Assembly (NCBI GenBank): GCA_026120035.1
Contig: JALRME010000020.1
Location: 682,001-746,000 of the forward strand
DNA from: Coleophoma eucalyptorum
Lineage: Eukaryota > Ascomycota > Leotiomycetes > Helotiales > Dermateaceae
Direction: 5' to 3'
Length of the DNA: 64,000 nucleotides
Both the position numbers and the translations under genes were made by a program. The notes under the pieces are model-generated. The model made no database searches. It saw only the letters and a program-made list of their open reading frames with translations, and was not told the DNA's origin. Every line of letters starts with the position of its first letter. Position 1 is the first letter of the stretch. Positions 45,203 through 58,172 of the stretch are shown here, piece by piece.

Positions 45203-47950
45203 TGCGTCGCACCCAGTTCTGCGCGCGAGACAGAGATGAAGAAAGATCCAGAGACGGAAGTCCTCCTCCCTTCGCCCCCGACTGTACCATTGTTTATCTA
45301 CAGTATTCGATCCAATTTACTGTACCCACTTCCACGAAGCGACATATGCCCATCAGAGCACTTTCGGATCGATCCCGTGTCTGGGCTCGACAGCGTCAGC
45401 CCCGACGCAGCAGATGCCTACTCCGTAATGTAACCAACCACTATGTATAGTCTTAGGGGTTCCCGTCCATGCACCAATGAGTCGGAAAGATCAGAGGGTG
45501 GAGCTGTCAATCCGCCTTAAAAAGGTGGAAATGCCCTGTATTGAGACTAGGCACTCTGCACGGAAGTACAAGGGCATGGCTCTGTCACCGCTTACGAAGA
45601 AGAAGCACGCAGGGGCTGCGGCTCACTGTTCACCAAGTACCAAGGACTGTAATCTCTATATCAAACGCGTTCTTGGCACGATATTTATCCCCGCAAAACA
45701 ATCTCGCATTTCTTTTAAATGCTATTCAGCAGTGAGTCCTGTCGAAATGGCTGCGGGAGAAGAATTGAATCTAGCCATCAAGATCCTAGCCCCACATATC
45801 TACTAGGAGCATGTCAGGGTACAGACCGAGCAGCAAGGACAAGTCTCAGCGTTAGCGGCAGGAAATTTGGGGCTTGTGCGATAATTTTGGCGTCCTTGTT
45901 ACTGGGTAAAGAGGAGGAATACCTTTTGCAGAGTAACATTTAGAAGTTGGCATACTTTTCTTCTTGATCGGGCACCTCAAGTCACTCTTGAAGTGAGCTA
46001 ATAAATCGTTGTTCACACGCGTCTAAATTCCTAAAGAAGAATGTCCCCCCTTCTTATTTATATGAGGATAGTTATTCGTTGATTAACGATGTCGATCACT
46101 CGGTTCACTCATCTTCTTGTTCGGACGCAACTTTTCTATTCTTTATCTTGACCAAAGCCACGGGAATTTTTCTACGAGGCTTCCCTGGCGATTTGCTCGC
46201 AAAAAAAAACCTTGACCTCTTCTCCCTGATTGCCATTTTCGCGACGGCACGAGCGAGCTAGTCTGAATATTTCTTAGAGCAAACAAAAAAACGTTACGCT
46301 TAGCAATGTTAAAAGTGTTGACAGGAGAGCTAATGTGGTTTGAAGGCTGCAGATATTTCATCCATGCACGATTCACAATTTCTACTCGATAGAGGTGTGA
46401 GGCGGTGGCTCTCAAACCACTCAGGAATTAGTAGTCATTTCGTGTTTATCAATAACACCTATATCTACACCGTGCTAGTATCTATTGTAAATTGTTCCTT
46501 CCCCTTCCCTGCCGCGAGAAGTAGTGCAGCTACGGTACCAACGTCATCTTCGAGTGGAAGGAGGAGTTGCAGCGTTGCCTGGCGTTCCTTGGAAACAGCC
46601 AAATCTAATGCTGTCTAACATATTCATTGGCTTCATCCACATTGACTCTTTGTCAACAGTTCTCTCACTCCAACTTTATGACCTTCTGTAGCCGTAAAGT
46701 GCAGGACCGTACCTCCTATGAATATATTTTGCCTTTATACCAAGTCCCTGGATATATTATCTTTCCTATTTTAATGTCCCATGAGGAGCCAAAATTAATT
46801 ACTCGGTTTATATGCAACGATAGACCTGAAATACTAAACAGCGCGAAGGTCCCAAAAGTCTCGAGGAACCAATTCATCAATTCATACGCCTTATTTCAGA
46901 ATCAAACTTCTTAAAAAACACACCACTCGTTCCTTTGAAAGCTGTTGATAAACATATGTTTGATATTTTCGAAGCAATAATTGGAATACAGCCACTTGTA
47001 AAGTGAGAGCTGCTTAGTGTGAAGCTGAGAAAGTAGGGAGGATCAACATCAGTAAAAGATAATTGCCCCTAATAATGTAATATTAAAGCTTGTATTTCTA
47101 GGAAACCAACAAACACGAATAAGAATTGGTTTTCCTCTCAAGAAAAATTTACATTACTGACTAATAAGCTTGAGAGCAAATCATTGCCTAAATGATAGCA
47201 GCACTATTTCAACATAAAGCAACAACTATCTTTGGTTACAACCTTTATTCCCCAATATCTAGACCGCCTTGCTCTGGGAATAATCCAAAAAGGTGCTAAT
47301 ATTAAGCTAACTGTCGCACTTTTGCTCCAATGACATATATAGATTATTAACATTTTGATTTTGTTCGCTTTCCACGCCTCCCCCATTATTGTATTAAAAG
47401 AAACAGCTGCCTAAAGAAAAGTTCAATCGATTGATTTGTATGTTGATAAGTGACAAGCATTGCTACTGGACCGGATGAAATGCAGTACTATAGCTAGAGC
47501 TCGTCATGCACATCGCTGATCACGTTTAAAGTCGTCATTCACATGGGGTAATTGCGTTTGCACGCTACGGCGGAAAATTAAAAGCTTCAAGTGTCTTACT
47601 TAACTTCATATCCTGTGCAAAATTGGCACTAAATGGACCCAAATAGATAAACCAGCAATTAATCCGTAGAATTTTTGGCTTACCTGTGTTTACTATGACC
47701 AAGTTACCCGCTGTATTTGGTACCGAAGCAGACAAAGAGACGTCAGAATACAATAAAATAGATTAACATCGCAGGGTAACACATATTTGACCTACACGAG
47801 ATATCGTATCGGTCAGGAAAACCTGATTATTCTACTATTGCGCCATTTGAAGAAATGACTATATATATCAGTATGCTAGCTTTTGCGAGTACGAGTCGTC
47901 AAAACTAAACCTTTCGTGTCTCAAGTAGAGTTTGTGTTCCTAGAACTAAA
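45203..47950. other. Long intergenic region
   Basis: About 2.75 kb with no gene I can support. Frames around 45.2-45.9, 46.1-46.6 and 47.2-47.4 kb lack domains and splice coherence. A TATATATA stretch near 47860 precedes the GH28 gene and could be its TATA element. Confidence 0.55.
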
Positions 47951-49801
47951 ATGTATACTTCATTCACTTGGCTTTTAGGGTTCTTTGTTCTTGTGACGCC
48001 AGCATGCACTCAGCTCATTGGCCACGTTGGAGTAACTACTTCCTTGAATGAAAAGAGGCATGAGTGCAATATTTTGCACTTTGGAGGAGTGCCAGACAAC
48101 AAGACAGATGTTGCTCCCGCTATTACCTTGGCTTTCGAAAAATGCGTCAAACACCATCCTGGAAGTCGGCTAGTCGTACCACGAGGGAACTACCTACTAA
48201 AACAGAGTCTTCAACTGGTCAACGGAACAAACTGGGCATTTCAACTGGACGGGCTAATCACTGCAGAATACGGAGGAAACTATACTATTCCGAGAGATGT
48301 TGTTCTGCAAGGGTTTGCGGGTATCGATCTCCTTAACAGTACAATAAATGGAGAAGGTGATGGCTTTTTTCTCCTGGATTTTATCGTCATAGTCAATGGT
48401 GCGTTTAGGGTTAAATACTCACTGTAATATGACCTGACAGATTCTAGCTGTTGACTTCGAATTCTACTCCGAGAATGGCCGCGGTGCCATACAAGGCCAA
48501 GGTGTTATTTATCGGAATCTTAACATGTATGTCCTAGCTCGGATTGGTCCACAAATTAACCTGCTAACAAGTGGCAAAGTACCGCCCGCCCACGCATGTT
48601 GCGCCTAATTTCCCCAATCAACAGCACTATTCATGATCTTCTTTTGATTGATAGCCCCAAATTCCATTTCGTGTTCGACTTTGGTGTAAATATCGAAGTA
48701 TATCATCTTACTATTCGAGGTGCTAACCTGGGATCTTTTGACGGGATTGATGCTATTGGGACGAATTATTATATCCACGACAACGAGGTATATGGCAAGA
48801 GAGGTCCCCCAGATACTGCTGACTAGTCACCACTAACTCCATCTCTAGGTTACAAACCGAGATGAGTGTGTCTCTGTCAAAAGTCCGTCGCATAATGCTT
48901 TGATTGAAAATCTAGTATGCAACCGAGTCGGTTCTGGGCTATCAATTGGAAGCTTGAATGTATCTGCTGAGATTTCGAATATTGTACGTTAACAGCTTCC
49001 AGTCTCTCTCCTCGAATGAACAAATACTGATAAAAGACCAGCATGTACGGAATATTTCAGTTCTTGAAGCCAGTGAGATTGGTTTTATAAAGACTTATCC
49101 TGGAGGCTCGGGATATGTTACAAACGTTACATTTGAGAACTTTCGTTCGAAAGCTAGCTTATCTGGCATGTCTGTGAACCAGTACTGGCAGTTTGTAACT
49201 GAACCGGATACTGGGGCCGTGTTTCTTTCAAACATCACATTTAGAAACTTCTCAGGTATGGTTTTAGCTCTTAAGGAGACTCAAAATACTAATGCACAAT
49301 GTGAAAGGCTCTATTATTAACGGAGCATTGCCTGGAAAATCACCTATCAATGCTACCGAAAAACCCGCGCTCTATCTCATTGCCAATGACCTCACTGGAG
49401 CTATTAATATTACAGCTGAAGACTTCTCCGTATGGACAGAGTCTGGAGGTGATGTTATCAATCAGATCAGCAATTTCTATGGCACGGGAGATGATGTCTA
49501 CGGTCCTAATGATGGACTTAAGATTCTTGGTCCAGGAGCAACTCCCACCCCATACTCAAGCGCATACACTATCACAGCATCCCCAACAGGATGGGTACAA
49601 CCATTGGAGCCAACCTGGATTGCTGCCAGTACCGGCTGGGGAAGTAAGTTCTCCCGTATTTTTCCATTTCAATAATAAGATAATATGGCCTTTGGCTAAT
49701 ATTGTATTCACGCAGCCGCCCAGCCAATACCAGTATACACCCCAGCAGCACTTTGGAAGCCACAAGGAGAGTATGATAAACACTATTGGGGCTCATTTTA
49801 G
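47951..49801 (+). CDS. Secreted GH28 rhamnogalacturonase (rhamnogalacturonan hydrolase)
   Basis: Seven exons, 47951-48398, 48448-48526, 48580-48787, 48849-48983, 49042-49255, 49308-49643 and 49716-49801, give about 501 residues, typical of this enzyme. A signal peptide ([20 protein letters not shown]) is followed by a right-handed beta-helix with landmarks [53 protein letters not shown] and [10 protein letters not shown]. The GH28 catalytic block is in its rhamnogalacturonase form: the polygalacturonase NTD, GHG and RIK motifs are replaced by DGID, GSG and FIK, with the conserved DEC region. It should cut the alternating Rha-GalA backbone of rhamnogalacturonan I outside the cell. Endo versus exo action is not readable. 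All seven joins preserve phase. Confidence 0.92.
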
Positions 49802-51172
49802 ACTCGAGAATCCGAGAAGTAGATCAGATAAATCTCCAACTGGTTCTTATAACCAAAAGGGTGTCTACCAGTGAATAAAAAACTATGAGATGGCTTAAAA
49901 GGTTTAGAATTGGATTTTCAAGTCGTATTCAATATACACTTGGTTGAATAACTGCTAGAATATTCAAACTCAAAATTCCAAATCGCCATTGTAAAAGGTC
50001 AAAACACCGAAACACAGTGGGACTAAGGAATACTGCATTTGTTGGCCAAATAAATTTGTCGCAGGGGTCCTGATGCTGTGGTTGAGTGCTTCCATCCAGT
50101 GACTGGGGGCCGTTCTCCTGTCACATCTAAGTATCGGCAAGGATAAGGTGTTCATCTTGCTGATAGGGTGAGGGTAGAGTCTGGGGTAAAAAGACAAGCG
50201 CATTTCTAGGCCATCAAGGCTAGTACAGTAGCCATGTGATTATTATCTAAGTGCCATCTAGTGGCTGTAGAGTATTTGAGGTACAGCAGCCTTGTAATCG
50301 TCGTTCGAGTGCCAGCTAATGGCTGTGAGAAGTGGGTTGAGTTGTAGATATCAAGACACCACGCGTTGGACCGGAAGAGAAAAGGTCTGTTATTAGAATT
50401 GGAGTAAGAGACTTTGCGAGCCAAGACAATGCCAGCCGTATAGGTAAGTAGGAATAAATGCATTGATATCCCTCGTACTATCACTGTTACTATCAACGTG
50501 GATAAGACGATGGTCTGTGAGTATAGCCAGCTCCGGCCTCTATCCCCAGTTAGGCAGTGGGGAAATCGAAACGTTGGCAGAATGGGCACCGCCTTATACA
50601 CCGTGTTCTTTCCTAGGCCTAGTGCTCTCTACCCGCAATCTGTAGCTGTCCTCGTAGCTACCCTCGAACCTCCAGTTGACAATTGAAACATCGGAAGAAA
50701 CATAGGAACACCTGTCACACAACATAATCGTATAGGCAACCCTGTTTTCGTTCTCGGTTTCGTACCCTCGCATTAATCTGTCCCAGCTACTTAATGCCTC
50801 CCACCCAGTTCCATGTATTCTGGATCCGAGACATACCAGCTGCTGTGCAATTGAGTAGGTCCACAGGCCAGATCAGCCTAGCTTTGTAACGTGTATGTCT
50901 TGGAGAATCGCTCATATTTCCATACTTGGGAGACCCACGTGTATGTCAAATATATGTCCAAGCAACAGCGGCGGAAGCTGGGTTCCCGTTCTCTTTATTT
51001 TTGGTAGGTGAACAAAATTATACATATAAGCATATCCCTATGCCCACGACTTCAAGTTCTACAAGCCAGTTCTTTCTTCAATTGTACTGTCTGCTGAAAA
51101 TTCCCTGATTTATATTTCAGTCTTCATTTTAATTCCCAATCCTTCAATCCGTGGTACTCACATCAATTCATC
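49802..51172. other. Intergenic region with a two-copy repeat
   Basis: About 1.37 kb. Contains the imperfect 58-bp tandem duplication at 50226-50341. Frames here lack recognisable domains. Confidence 0.6.
50226..50341. repeat. Imperfect two-copy 58-bp tandem repeat
   Basis: Copy 1 starts CAGTAGCCATGTGATTATTA at 50226 and copy 2 starts CAGCAGCCTTGTAATCGTCG at 50284. Both contain GTGCCA..TA.TGGCTGT. The copies differ at many positions, so the duplication is not recent. Confidence 0.65.
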
Positions 51173-51729
51173 ATGGACAAAGTCTTGAAAAACCTGTCCG
51201 ACATTGAGCGGAAGACTGGCAAGATGAATAAGATTTCATCTAAGGGTGCAGCTTCCCTCAGTGTAAAAGAGATGGTCAAGCTTTCTCGAAAAGGCCAGTC
51301 AATTAGCTCATGTATGAAGAAGGTCATGAAAGATTACGAGGTAAATAGCATTGCCACTATTTGCCTAATCTGCTAATGAGATCATAGGGTGTCACCCCCT
51401 CCGAGGCTGAAGCCAAGCAAGTTCTCGCGATAATGACCGAGGTATCAATTGCAAACTTGAATCAGATGCAGCTAGCCCGCGATGATAAGCCAGTAATGGA
51501 TAAAAACCATGTCAGTGGATTGGTCAAGAAAAATATGGCTCGTGGAGAGGAAATTGCCACGCCGTTCTGGACACTACTGGTCGAGAAGACACCTGAGGGA
51601 CCTATGAGAGCAGAGATGCAGGAGTTGGCAGACAAGGTCATGAAATCGTTCGGCGAGACATTCAAGCTCTATGCCAACGCTACTGGGGGGGAAGATCATG
51701 ACATTGAAGGAGAGGATGACTCGGACTAA
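51173..51729 (+). CDS. Conserved-looking small helical protein, function unknown
   Basis: Two exons, 51173-51340 and 51388-51729, give about 169 residues. There is no signal peptide or transmembrane helix. The sequence is charged and predicted largely helical: MDKVLKNLSDIERKTGKMNK, SVKEMVKLSRKGQSISS, then after the intron GVTPSEAEAKQVLAIM, ARDDKPVMDKN and TPFWTLLVEKTPEGP, with an acidic tail. The even amphipathic pattern and clean 47-nt intron (GCTAATGAGATCATAG branch and acceptor) support a real gene. I do not recognise a named family. Probably cytosolic. Confidence 0.82.
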
Positions 51730-53286
51730 ATGCAGCGACAGGTCTGAACTTGATAGCACTAAATACCTACTTCATGTTATTTCATTGTGCCTTGCGCAAA
51801 GTGCTTGATTGCTGCCTGAAGTGTATAAGTTAGGTGGACTGCAAGACAGTGCCTTACACCACGCTTTTTTCTTAGCTGATCCACTTTAAACTCCTCTCCA
51901 GACCTTAGGTTGCTTACATAGCTTTCTGCGCAGTTTCTGTTTGTGAAGCTTTTCGTTTGGCTTGTACAACTTTAATACTTCCTCTATACCGAATAACAGT
52001 TCGTGCTACAGTTTTATTCTCTTCCCTTGATTGTTTCCTTTTAAATACAAAGTGACTCCTGGTACTTGTTTTCTTGTTTCTAAAATGATTTCGTCTAGAA
52101 TTCCGATCTTTTGGTTAGCCATGGAACTAAATCTAGGCCCAGCAAGACACAAGTAAGGACAAACACTAGTGTCATAAGATGAGCCCACAATCACTCCTTG
52201 ATTTTGCCCCTGGAATTCAAAAGAGTACCGAGCAAAAACTGACCATAATCAAGCCAAAAGGAAGGCTCACAAGGGCTCTCGCGTATTAGATTAGAGCTCT
52301 TTGATTCTGGAATCACGGTGTGAGTATGACCATATCTGCTTCCTTGCCTCCCTTGCTATTAACCCTAAGTTACACAGGCAGTACTGACACTACCGAGGCC
52401 ACGTAACCTCCAAAAATTCCTTGAAACTCTTTTCTTCATACCCCTGAAGACGAGAATTTGGGTAGCACAATCTAAAAAGAGTGTCATGACAGCTTGCGAT
52501 ATAACAGCCACAACCTGTTTTCTAAGACACGGTCACCTGATGTGGAGAAAGAGGAGTCCTCTGTAATTTCTATAGAGAAATTAAAGCATTTGATTATGAT
52601 TTTGGTCTGAGCATCGATTTTCGAATAAGTTTGCAATAAACATGGTTTAAGGAAGAGCGTAGAAGGAAGCCGGAGGGCCAAAGCTATTGCATATTTGATT
52701 CCGCTCCTGATGATTTCTGTGTTGGATTGAGCCGTTATAGTTTGATTAGGATATAGATATTAGGTGTTTATGTACACTGAATCGAGAAGAAGTGTATTCG
52801 ATATCTTGATCATATACTCTATGCCTTATCGTAGAGTGCCAAAATAGGGAAGCTCGAGATTCCATGGCTGGAAAGGATCTTAGTTGATGGCGAAGCAGCC
52901 TTGTTTTCATCAGACCACACGAACGGACTCAATTTCGCGCGACACAAAGGGTTTCCTGGAGGCGTCCATCATGATGGCGCATTCCAGTCAGTCTAAGCTC
53001 GCCAAAATGGTGTTGGTCGGAAAGCTCGCAGCTGTGCCATTGCACTCCGGATGTACAGAAAGCCTATGTAAGCATATAGTGAAGTGTATACTTGATGTAG
53101 GGAGGTGCCGCTTTGAGACATAACTGCATTACCAGAGCCTAATTTGCTAGGCTCCGACCAGAATCAAGTGTGATAATTCACACCTCACTTCATCGCGATA
53201 TCGTAAGTCAAGATCCTCTTTGCGAATTGACTTTTATGTATACGTCAAACAAGCCAAAAGCGACGATTTTATAAATGACCAGAATC
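51730..53286. other. Intergenic region between convergent genes
   Basis: About 1.56 kb. Short frames such as 52484-52681 (-) and 52884-53123 (+) have no family resemblance. No feature called. Confidence 0.55.
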
Positions 53287-54673
53287 TCATTGAGCTGTCC
53301 CATTTGGTTCCAGAGTAGGAACATATCCTGATATATGCTCCAGGTCATCCTGCGAAGATTCAGGTGTGTTCGGGATTACTCGTCGTTTTCCATTTAGCGG
53401 ATTGGATTTCTCATCCTTTTCGCCTCCAGTATCCGTCATTTTAGAACCGGGTCTTGAGCCAATTAACACAGTATCAACCTGCGATCCTTTATTTGTTCGT
53501 GGCCATTCTTGGAATATATGCCAACTGAACATAGCTTTTAAAGCAGGCCGACAGAGCAACAGATTTGCTACTAATAGAGCCATGCTCTCTTCTCGTATGT
53601 ACCAAGGGATAAATGTACCCGATTTTGAAGGCGCGACAAAATTGTAATATTTATTCAATGTTGCGGCAACAATCTATAAACATGATCAGCGAAAGCTAAG
53701 GCAGGGATATGTATAGTTAAGAGACTTACCGTGAGCGCCCCGAGTCCGAAAACGCCAGCAAGCAACAACTTTCTGTTTGAAGAGTTCAGTATATTCTGCT
53801 ATATTTGCTAGAGGATTATTATTACCTTGCTAGATTGAACCGTGCTCGAAAAACAATTGATATAGGAATGCAGATGATCATAAGGTCAGTTGAGGCATTG
53901 AAAGCGTAATGGACGATATAATATTTTGTCCATATATAGCAAGAAGCTACAATTCTCACGTTAATGAGATACTAAACGGAACGTCTTCGACAAGTAGGTG
54001 ATACATACCCGGCTGTTCTGCTAATGGGGCCCAGAAGGTATTAAAAGGCTTGCATAATGTAGTGCAATAGACTATAAGAACTATAAAATATGTGACAACG
54101 ACAAAAACACCAGTGACTTTGACGGCGAGATGCTCTGGAAGCAATTCCCTAAAAGTGCCAACATATGATTAGCGGAGCCTTGAGAAAGGTATAAGAGTCA
54201 CCAAGCATAACATACGTGATTCTGCTATAAAGTAAAAGTAAACAAATCTTGACACCCCAGATTGTAAACATCATCAACAACTCCACAGCAGTCCAAAGTT
54301 TGCCCACTAAGATCTGTACTGCTATAGTCTGACCCTCTTGAGAGATCACATGCTCCTTATAAGCAAGATGATTGAGGATAACAACGACGCTCGTATAAGT
54401 AAGCTAAATCCGATCACATGATAAGTAAAACAAGTCCACAGTGTGGGTAGGTCAGGGATAATACTGCTTACTATGAGGAATAGCATCAGCCAGTCGTCGA
54501 CATAGAGGCTGCGAAAACTCCGCCTGGAAAGCCATCGAGAAACACTGTTCAAATGTAAGTCGCTCGCCATTCTTGAGGAGGAATGTGCCTAACGTGCGTA
54601 AAACCACAGCTAGAAAAACGATGAAAAACCAGACTGAGCTCTCAATAATAAGTCTGACTTCCACAGACACCAT
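53287..54673 (-). CDS. Rhodopsin-like 7TM integral membrane protein (second copy in window)
   Basis: Seven minus-strand exons, 54673-54594, 54544-54472, 54403-54216, 54148-54009, 53946-53826, 53772-53730 and 53673-53287, join to about 343 residues. The order of helices and loops matches the fungal rhodopsin-domain group: SRRSFRSLYVDDWLMLFLI, WTAVELLMMFTIWGVKICLL, LLYSRIT, YCTTLCKPFNTFW, NASTDLMIICIPI, and a cytosolic tail of about 90 residues rich in charged residues. It differs clearly from the 35.6-kb protein, so the two are not a recent duplicate. It lies in the same direction as the TauD/BVMO/regulator series but 1.4 kb downstream. The start at 54673 precedes a short extracellular N-terminus; frames further upstream give no better one. 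Confidence 0.84.
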
Positions 54674-56105
54674 AATGGGAGAAGTTGCTGTGGTAAGGCT
54701 GTGGAGTAAGCGTGGAGTCTCGCATAACACTCGCACTGGACAAATATTTTTTTCCAAGTTAGCAACTCCAGATGAATCTCAGGGATGTGATACTGATTTA
54801 TCCTCCTTCTAAGGAGTGATGTAGCAATTCTCTAAAACATGGCTGGGTATTAGCTAGGCTAGCCTTAAACCTTACGAAAGCTCGCATCCCCCTTGGCTCG
54901 ATAAGCGGCGGAGGAAACCATCATCGATTCTAGGCTGGCGCCTCGAGAGCCACAAGTGGTGATGGTGGCCTGTGCTATTCTCCGGAAACAGCAGCAAAGT
55001 AACTCGAAGCCTCTGGCTCAAAGAGCACGAGAGCCACTTGCGGCATAACAGGCATTCGGCAAAATGACTACCGGTCAAACAAGGCTTTCTCAGGGACAAC
55101 AAACTAGGTTAATGTCTTATAGATCTTGGAATAATGCTTCCAAGTCCTGGCCTAGAATATTCTGAAAGCTCTTGGTGGGTGCAAATTTGTCGTCGCTGTG
55201 GTATCTACCAACCTCTTAGCTTCGTGAGGGGTTCATCATGGATGCACATAGCTCTGGTTTGCGGAAAGCTACTGAATGGACTATTAAAAATGGGTCCAAA
55301 ACATGCACCTCTCACAGGACCACCGGATCAAACCGTCCGTATCTCTTGCCAGTGTCATACTATTTTCCCCCTGTAGGAGCAAAGTTAATCCGGATTCTCA
55401 TGTGGGTGGAATTGACTTGTCCGGGATTTGACCTCCAGATATACAGGTTCTCTCCTGGTCCATTAGATTATTTAAGGATATCCTCTACTATTCTCTTTAC
55501 TTCTCGGACCCTATGTATGAAGCAAATCCGACACATTATTCAGGCGCTGTGACTGTGCTATCTGCGTGACTGGGGATTGTCTGTTGACTTTCAAATATGA
55601 GAGTATAGGTAAAACAGCACACTGCAGCGTCTAGGATTTGGTGGGATAGTCGACTTAATTTTGTAGAAGTAAAAGTACAAGTAATAGTAGTATACAACGT
55701 TCTCAGGTTTGTACCAGTGCTAGTAACTGTTTACATTACCATTGGTACTGCTATAAAGACTAAATCATCCGGAAGCTAGACTAGCATACCGCAGAATAGC
55801 TATCTATGCTTCTCTCATAGGGTGTCAGGAGATGAATATACACCAAACCAGAGGCGGGCGAAATACGAATACACCTAGAAAGGCAGGGGAACCTTTATGG
55901 CTCGATAGTTTGCATCAGGTGATTGAAATTCATGTACAGTTCCAAAGCCTCCCTCCCCCGAAACCTTTCGAACTTCTATATAAAGCCATGCCATAGAACA
56001 TTTCCAGTTTGATACCTAGCAAAGGATATTACTTCTAGTAGTTTCTAAAAGACTCAAGTAGCTAGTACACGCCTAGAAGATCTAATAAGTTAAGGGTTGA
56101 AATGC
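54674..56105. other. Intergenic region
   Basis: About 1.43 kb between two minus-strand genes. Frames at 54872-55102 and 55134-55552 show no domain. No feature called. Confidence 0.55.
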
Positions 56106-57360
56106 TTAGTATGGTAGACCGCTCTCCTCAAGAAATTCTCTCCTAGATCGGCTTTTTGGGTCAAAATAAGGACGCTCTCCGATGCCTACGGCACGATTTC
56201 CAAAGCGCTCTCCAATATTATCATAATCAAAGGTAGCGCTGTGGAAGACACTGCGGTTATCCCAAATTGCTGTCACACCGAGTTAGGATACAGAACTCAA
56301 AAGAACATAACGGTAAATTGGACATAAAATCTTGCTTTACTTAAAAGAAAGGGTGGCCAAGAACATACCGATATCATTGGGGTTCTTCCAACGGAAACGA
56401 ACTTGTAGATCGTGCTGTTCGATAATTGCTTTATACAGCAAAGCAAGTACGTCATCACTCTCTTCCTTCGTAAGCTCATTGATCGCTGCTGGGAAGGGGC
56501 CAATAGCAAAGATACTCTTCCAACCTGTCACAGGGTTGGTTCGGACGACAGGGTGCACAGCAGTCAAGTGACTTCCAACGTTCTGGGGAGATCCTCGAGG
56601 TTTTTCATACAACTTTGCCTTTCCCGCAGCCACAAGTTTCAAGAAACCCTCGCCGCTGTACGTAGCGGTAAGAGACTCGAAGAACTTCTGGTACGGTTTG
56701 CTAAATCGATCATAAATCTCATAGCCCGAGGCCCAAAGAGTGTCACCACCAGTCGGAGGCAACGTTGTGAGCCGTAACGATGTATAGTCGGCGGGAATAT
56801 TCTCAAATTGAATATCACTGTGCCACTGCGCAGCATCGTACTTACGCGAAGCGCCTTGGGTACCAGCCGAACGATACTTCTTGCGTGAGGCTGATGAGAT
56901 AACACTGATTTCAGCATCATCGTTACCGAACTCATTGGTGTTGTTCAAGGTCGGGTGAACGTGTAGTGTTGAGTCCTTTGGCTTTCCCACGAGCAATCCC
57001 ATGCGATGCACAAATTCCTTTTGCAATGCATCGGTTAAGTTGTCTTGCTTACGGAAAAACACTACACCACGTTGGCTGACTAGAATAAAATGCTGATTAG
57101 AAAATGGTCAAGCAATAGGTGATGTGTGGGTGGGGTGTACTTGTGATGGCGATATCCCGTAGTCTTTCATCCGCATGTGGCGAATTCAAGACATCATCCA
57201 CAATATTGACGTTAATAAATTCTCTTCCAATCACGGGAGTTATATCATCATGCTCAAAGTCCTTCAAAGCTCCGCTGAGCTTGAGTGGTGCTGGTTTGGT
57301 GGTATCCTTGACCGAGAGCTCGGCAACCGAGGGAGCATCGTCAGTAGCAGCTGGCGCCAT
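56106..57360 (-). CDS. TauD/TfdA-type Fe(II)/2-oxoglutarate dioxygenase
   Basis: Three minus-strand exons, 57360-57141, 57079-56369 and 56269-56106, give about 364 residues. The iron triad is complete: WHSDIQFE carries His160 and Asp162, and SVFHSATFD carries the distal His near 320. The 2-oxoglutarate-binding Arg follows in GNRAVGIGERPYF (about 336). LTTLPPTGGDTLWASGYEIY is the family block between them. Fungal members hydroxylate taurine, other sulfonates or 2,4-D-like acids and give alternative sulfur sources. It sits directly downstream of a BVMO in the same orientation, with 812 bp between, which suggests joint use (inference). No targeting signal is seen; cytosolic. Confidence 0.94.
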
Positions 57361-58172
57361 GATTTAGTGCACGTTTCTTATACCTTTGACAACAACAGTG
57401 CAATAAGGATACAACGTGGTTTAGAATGAGAGATAGAGATTATATCAAAAGGTTTATTAAAGATATGAAGATTGAACAGCCATTATATATCCCCCACTCT
57501 GTACCAAAAGCTTGCGTCAGGAGTAGCACGCAATATACCCAGGATATTTGCAACAAGCAGCTAGAGTGTCTGGGTAGCTAGAATGTCTGGGCTTACTAAT
57601 CTCTTTCCGAATATTCGCTACAACCTGGCATAGGAAGTAACGGCGGTTAAATCTATAGTGACTCGAAGGCTTCGAATTCTACCTTTCCTAATTACATGGG
57701 TTGTTAAGCGTATTGAAACCAAGAGGTCATGTGAACATGCGACAAGCGCATACATAAAATTACGTTTAGGGTTTCTTCGCTTTCACTTCTACATAATTAA
57801 TACCATCGCTATTGATCGCAAGTATTGTTTACTCGCAATAAAGGTCTAATTGTAGAGTATTATAATCAAGTGACTTGTCAAAGTCACATGATGTCACGTA
57901 ATTATGTTGAGACATAAACTCAAGACGGTCATTCCTACCTTGATATAGACTATAAAGATGTTCATATTACTCAAAAGGAATAAATAGAAAGCTTGATGAG
58001 TCCAAAAGCATTAGAATAAGTTCTAGGACTATATATACTAGTCTAACTTTGTCCAAATTTATGTTTGCTGAAGACGTTGCATGGGCTTAACCTGAAGACT
58101 TATATTGAATACGAAGTCTGTCTTATATATGTAGAATAACTTGGCCTAGGAATTTAGAACGAATAGATAGTT
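57361..58172. other. Intergenic region between BVMO and TauD genes
   Basis: About 810 bp holding the BVMO 3' UTR and the TauD promoter. No other feature recognised. Confidence 0.6.
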
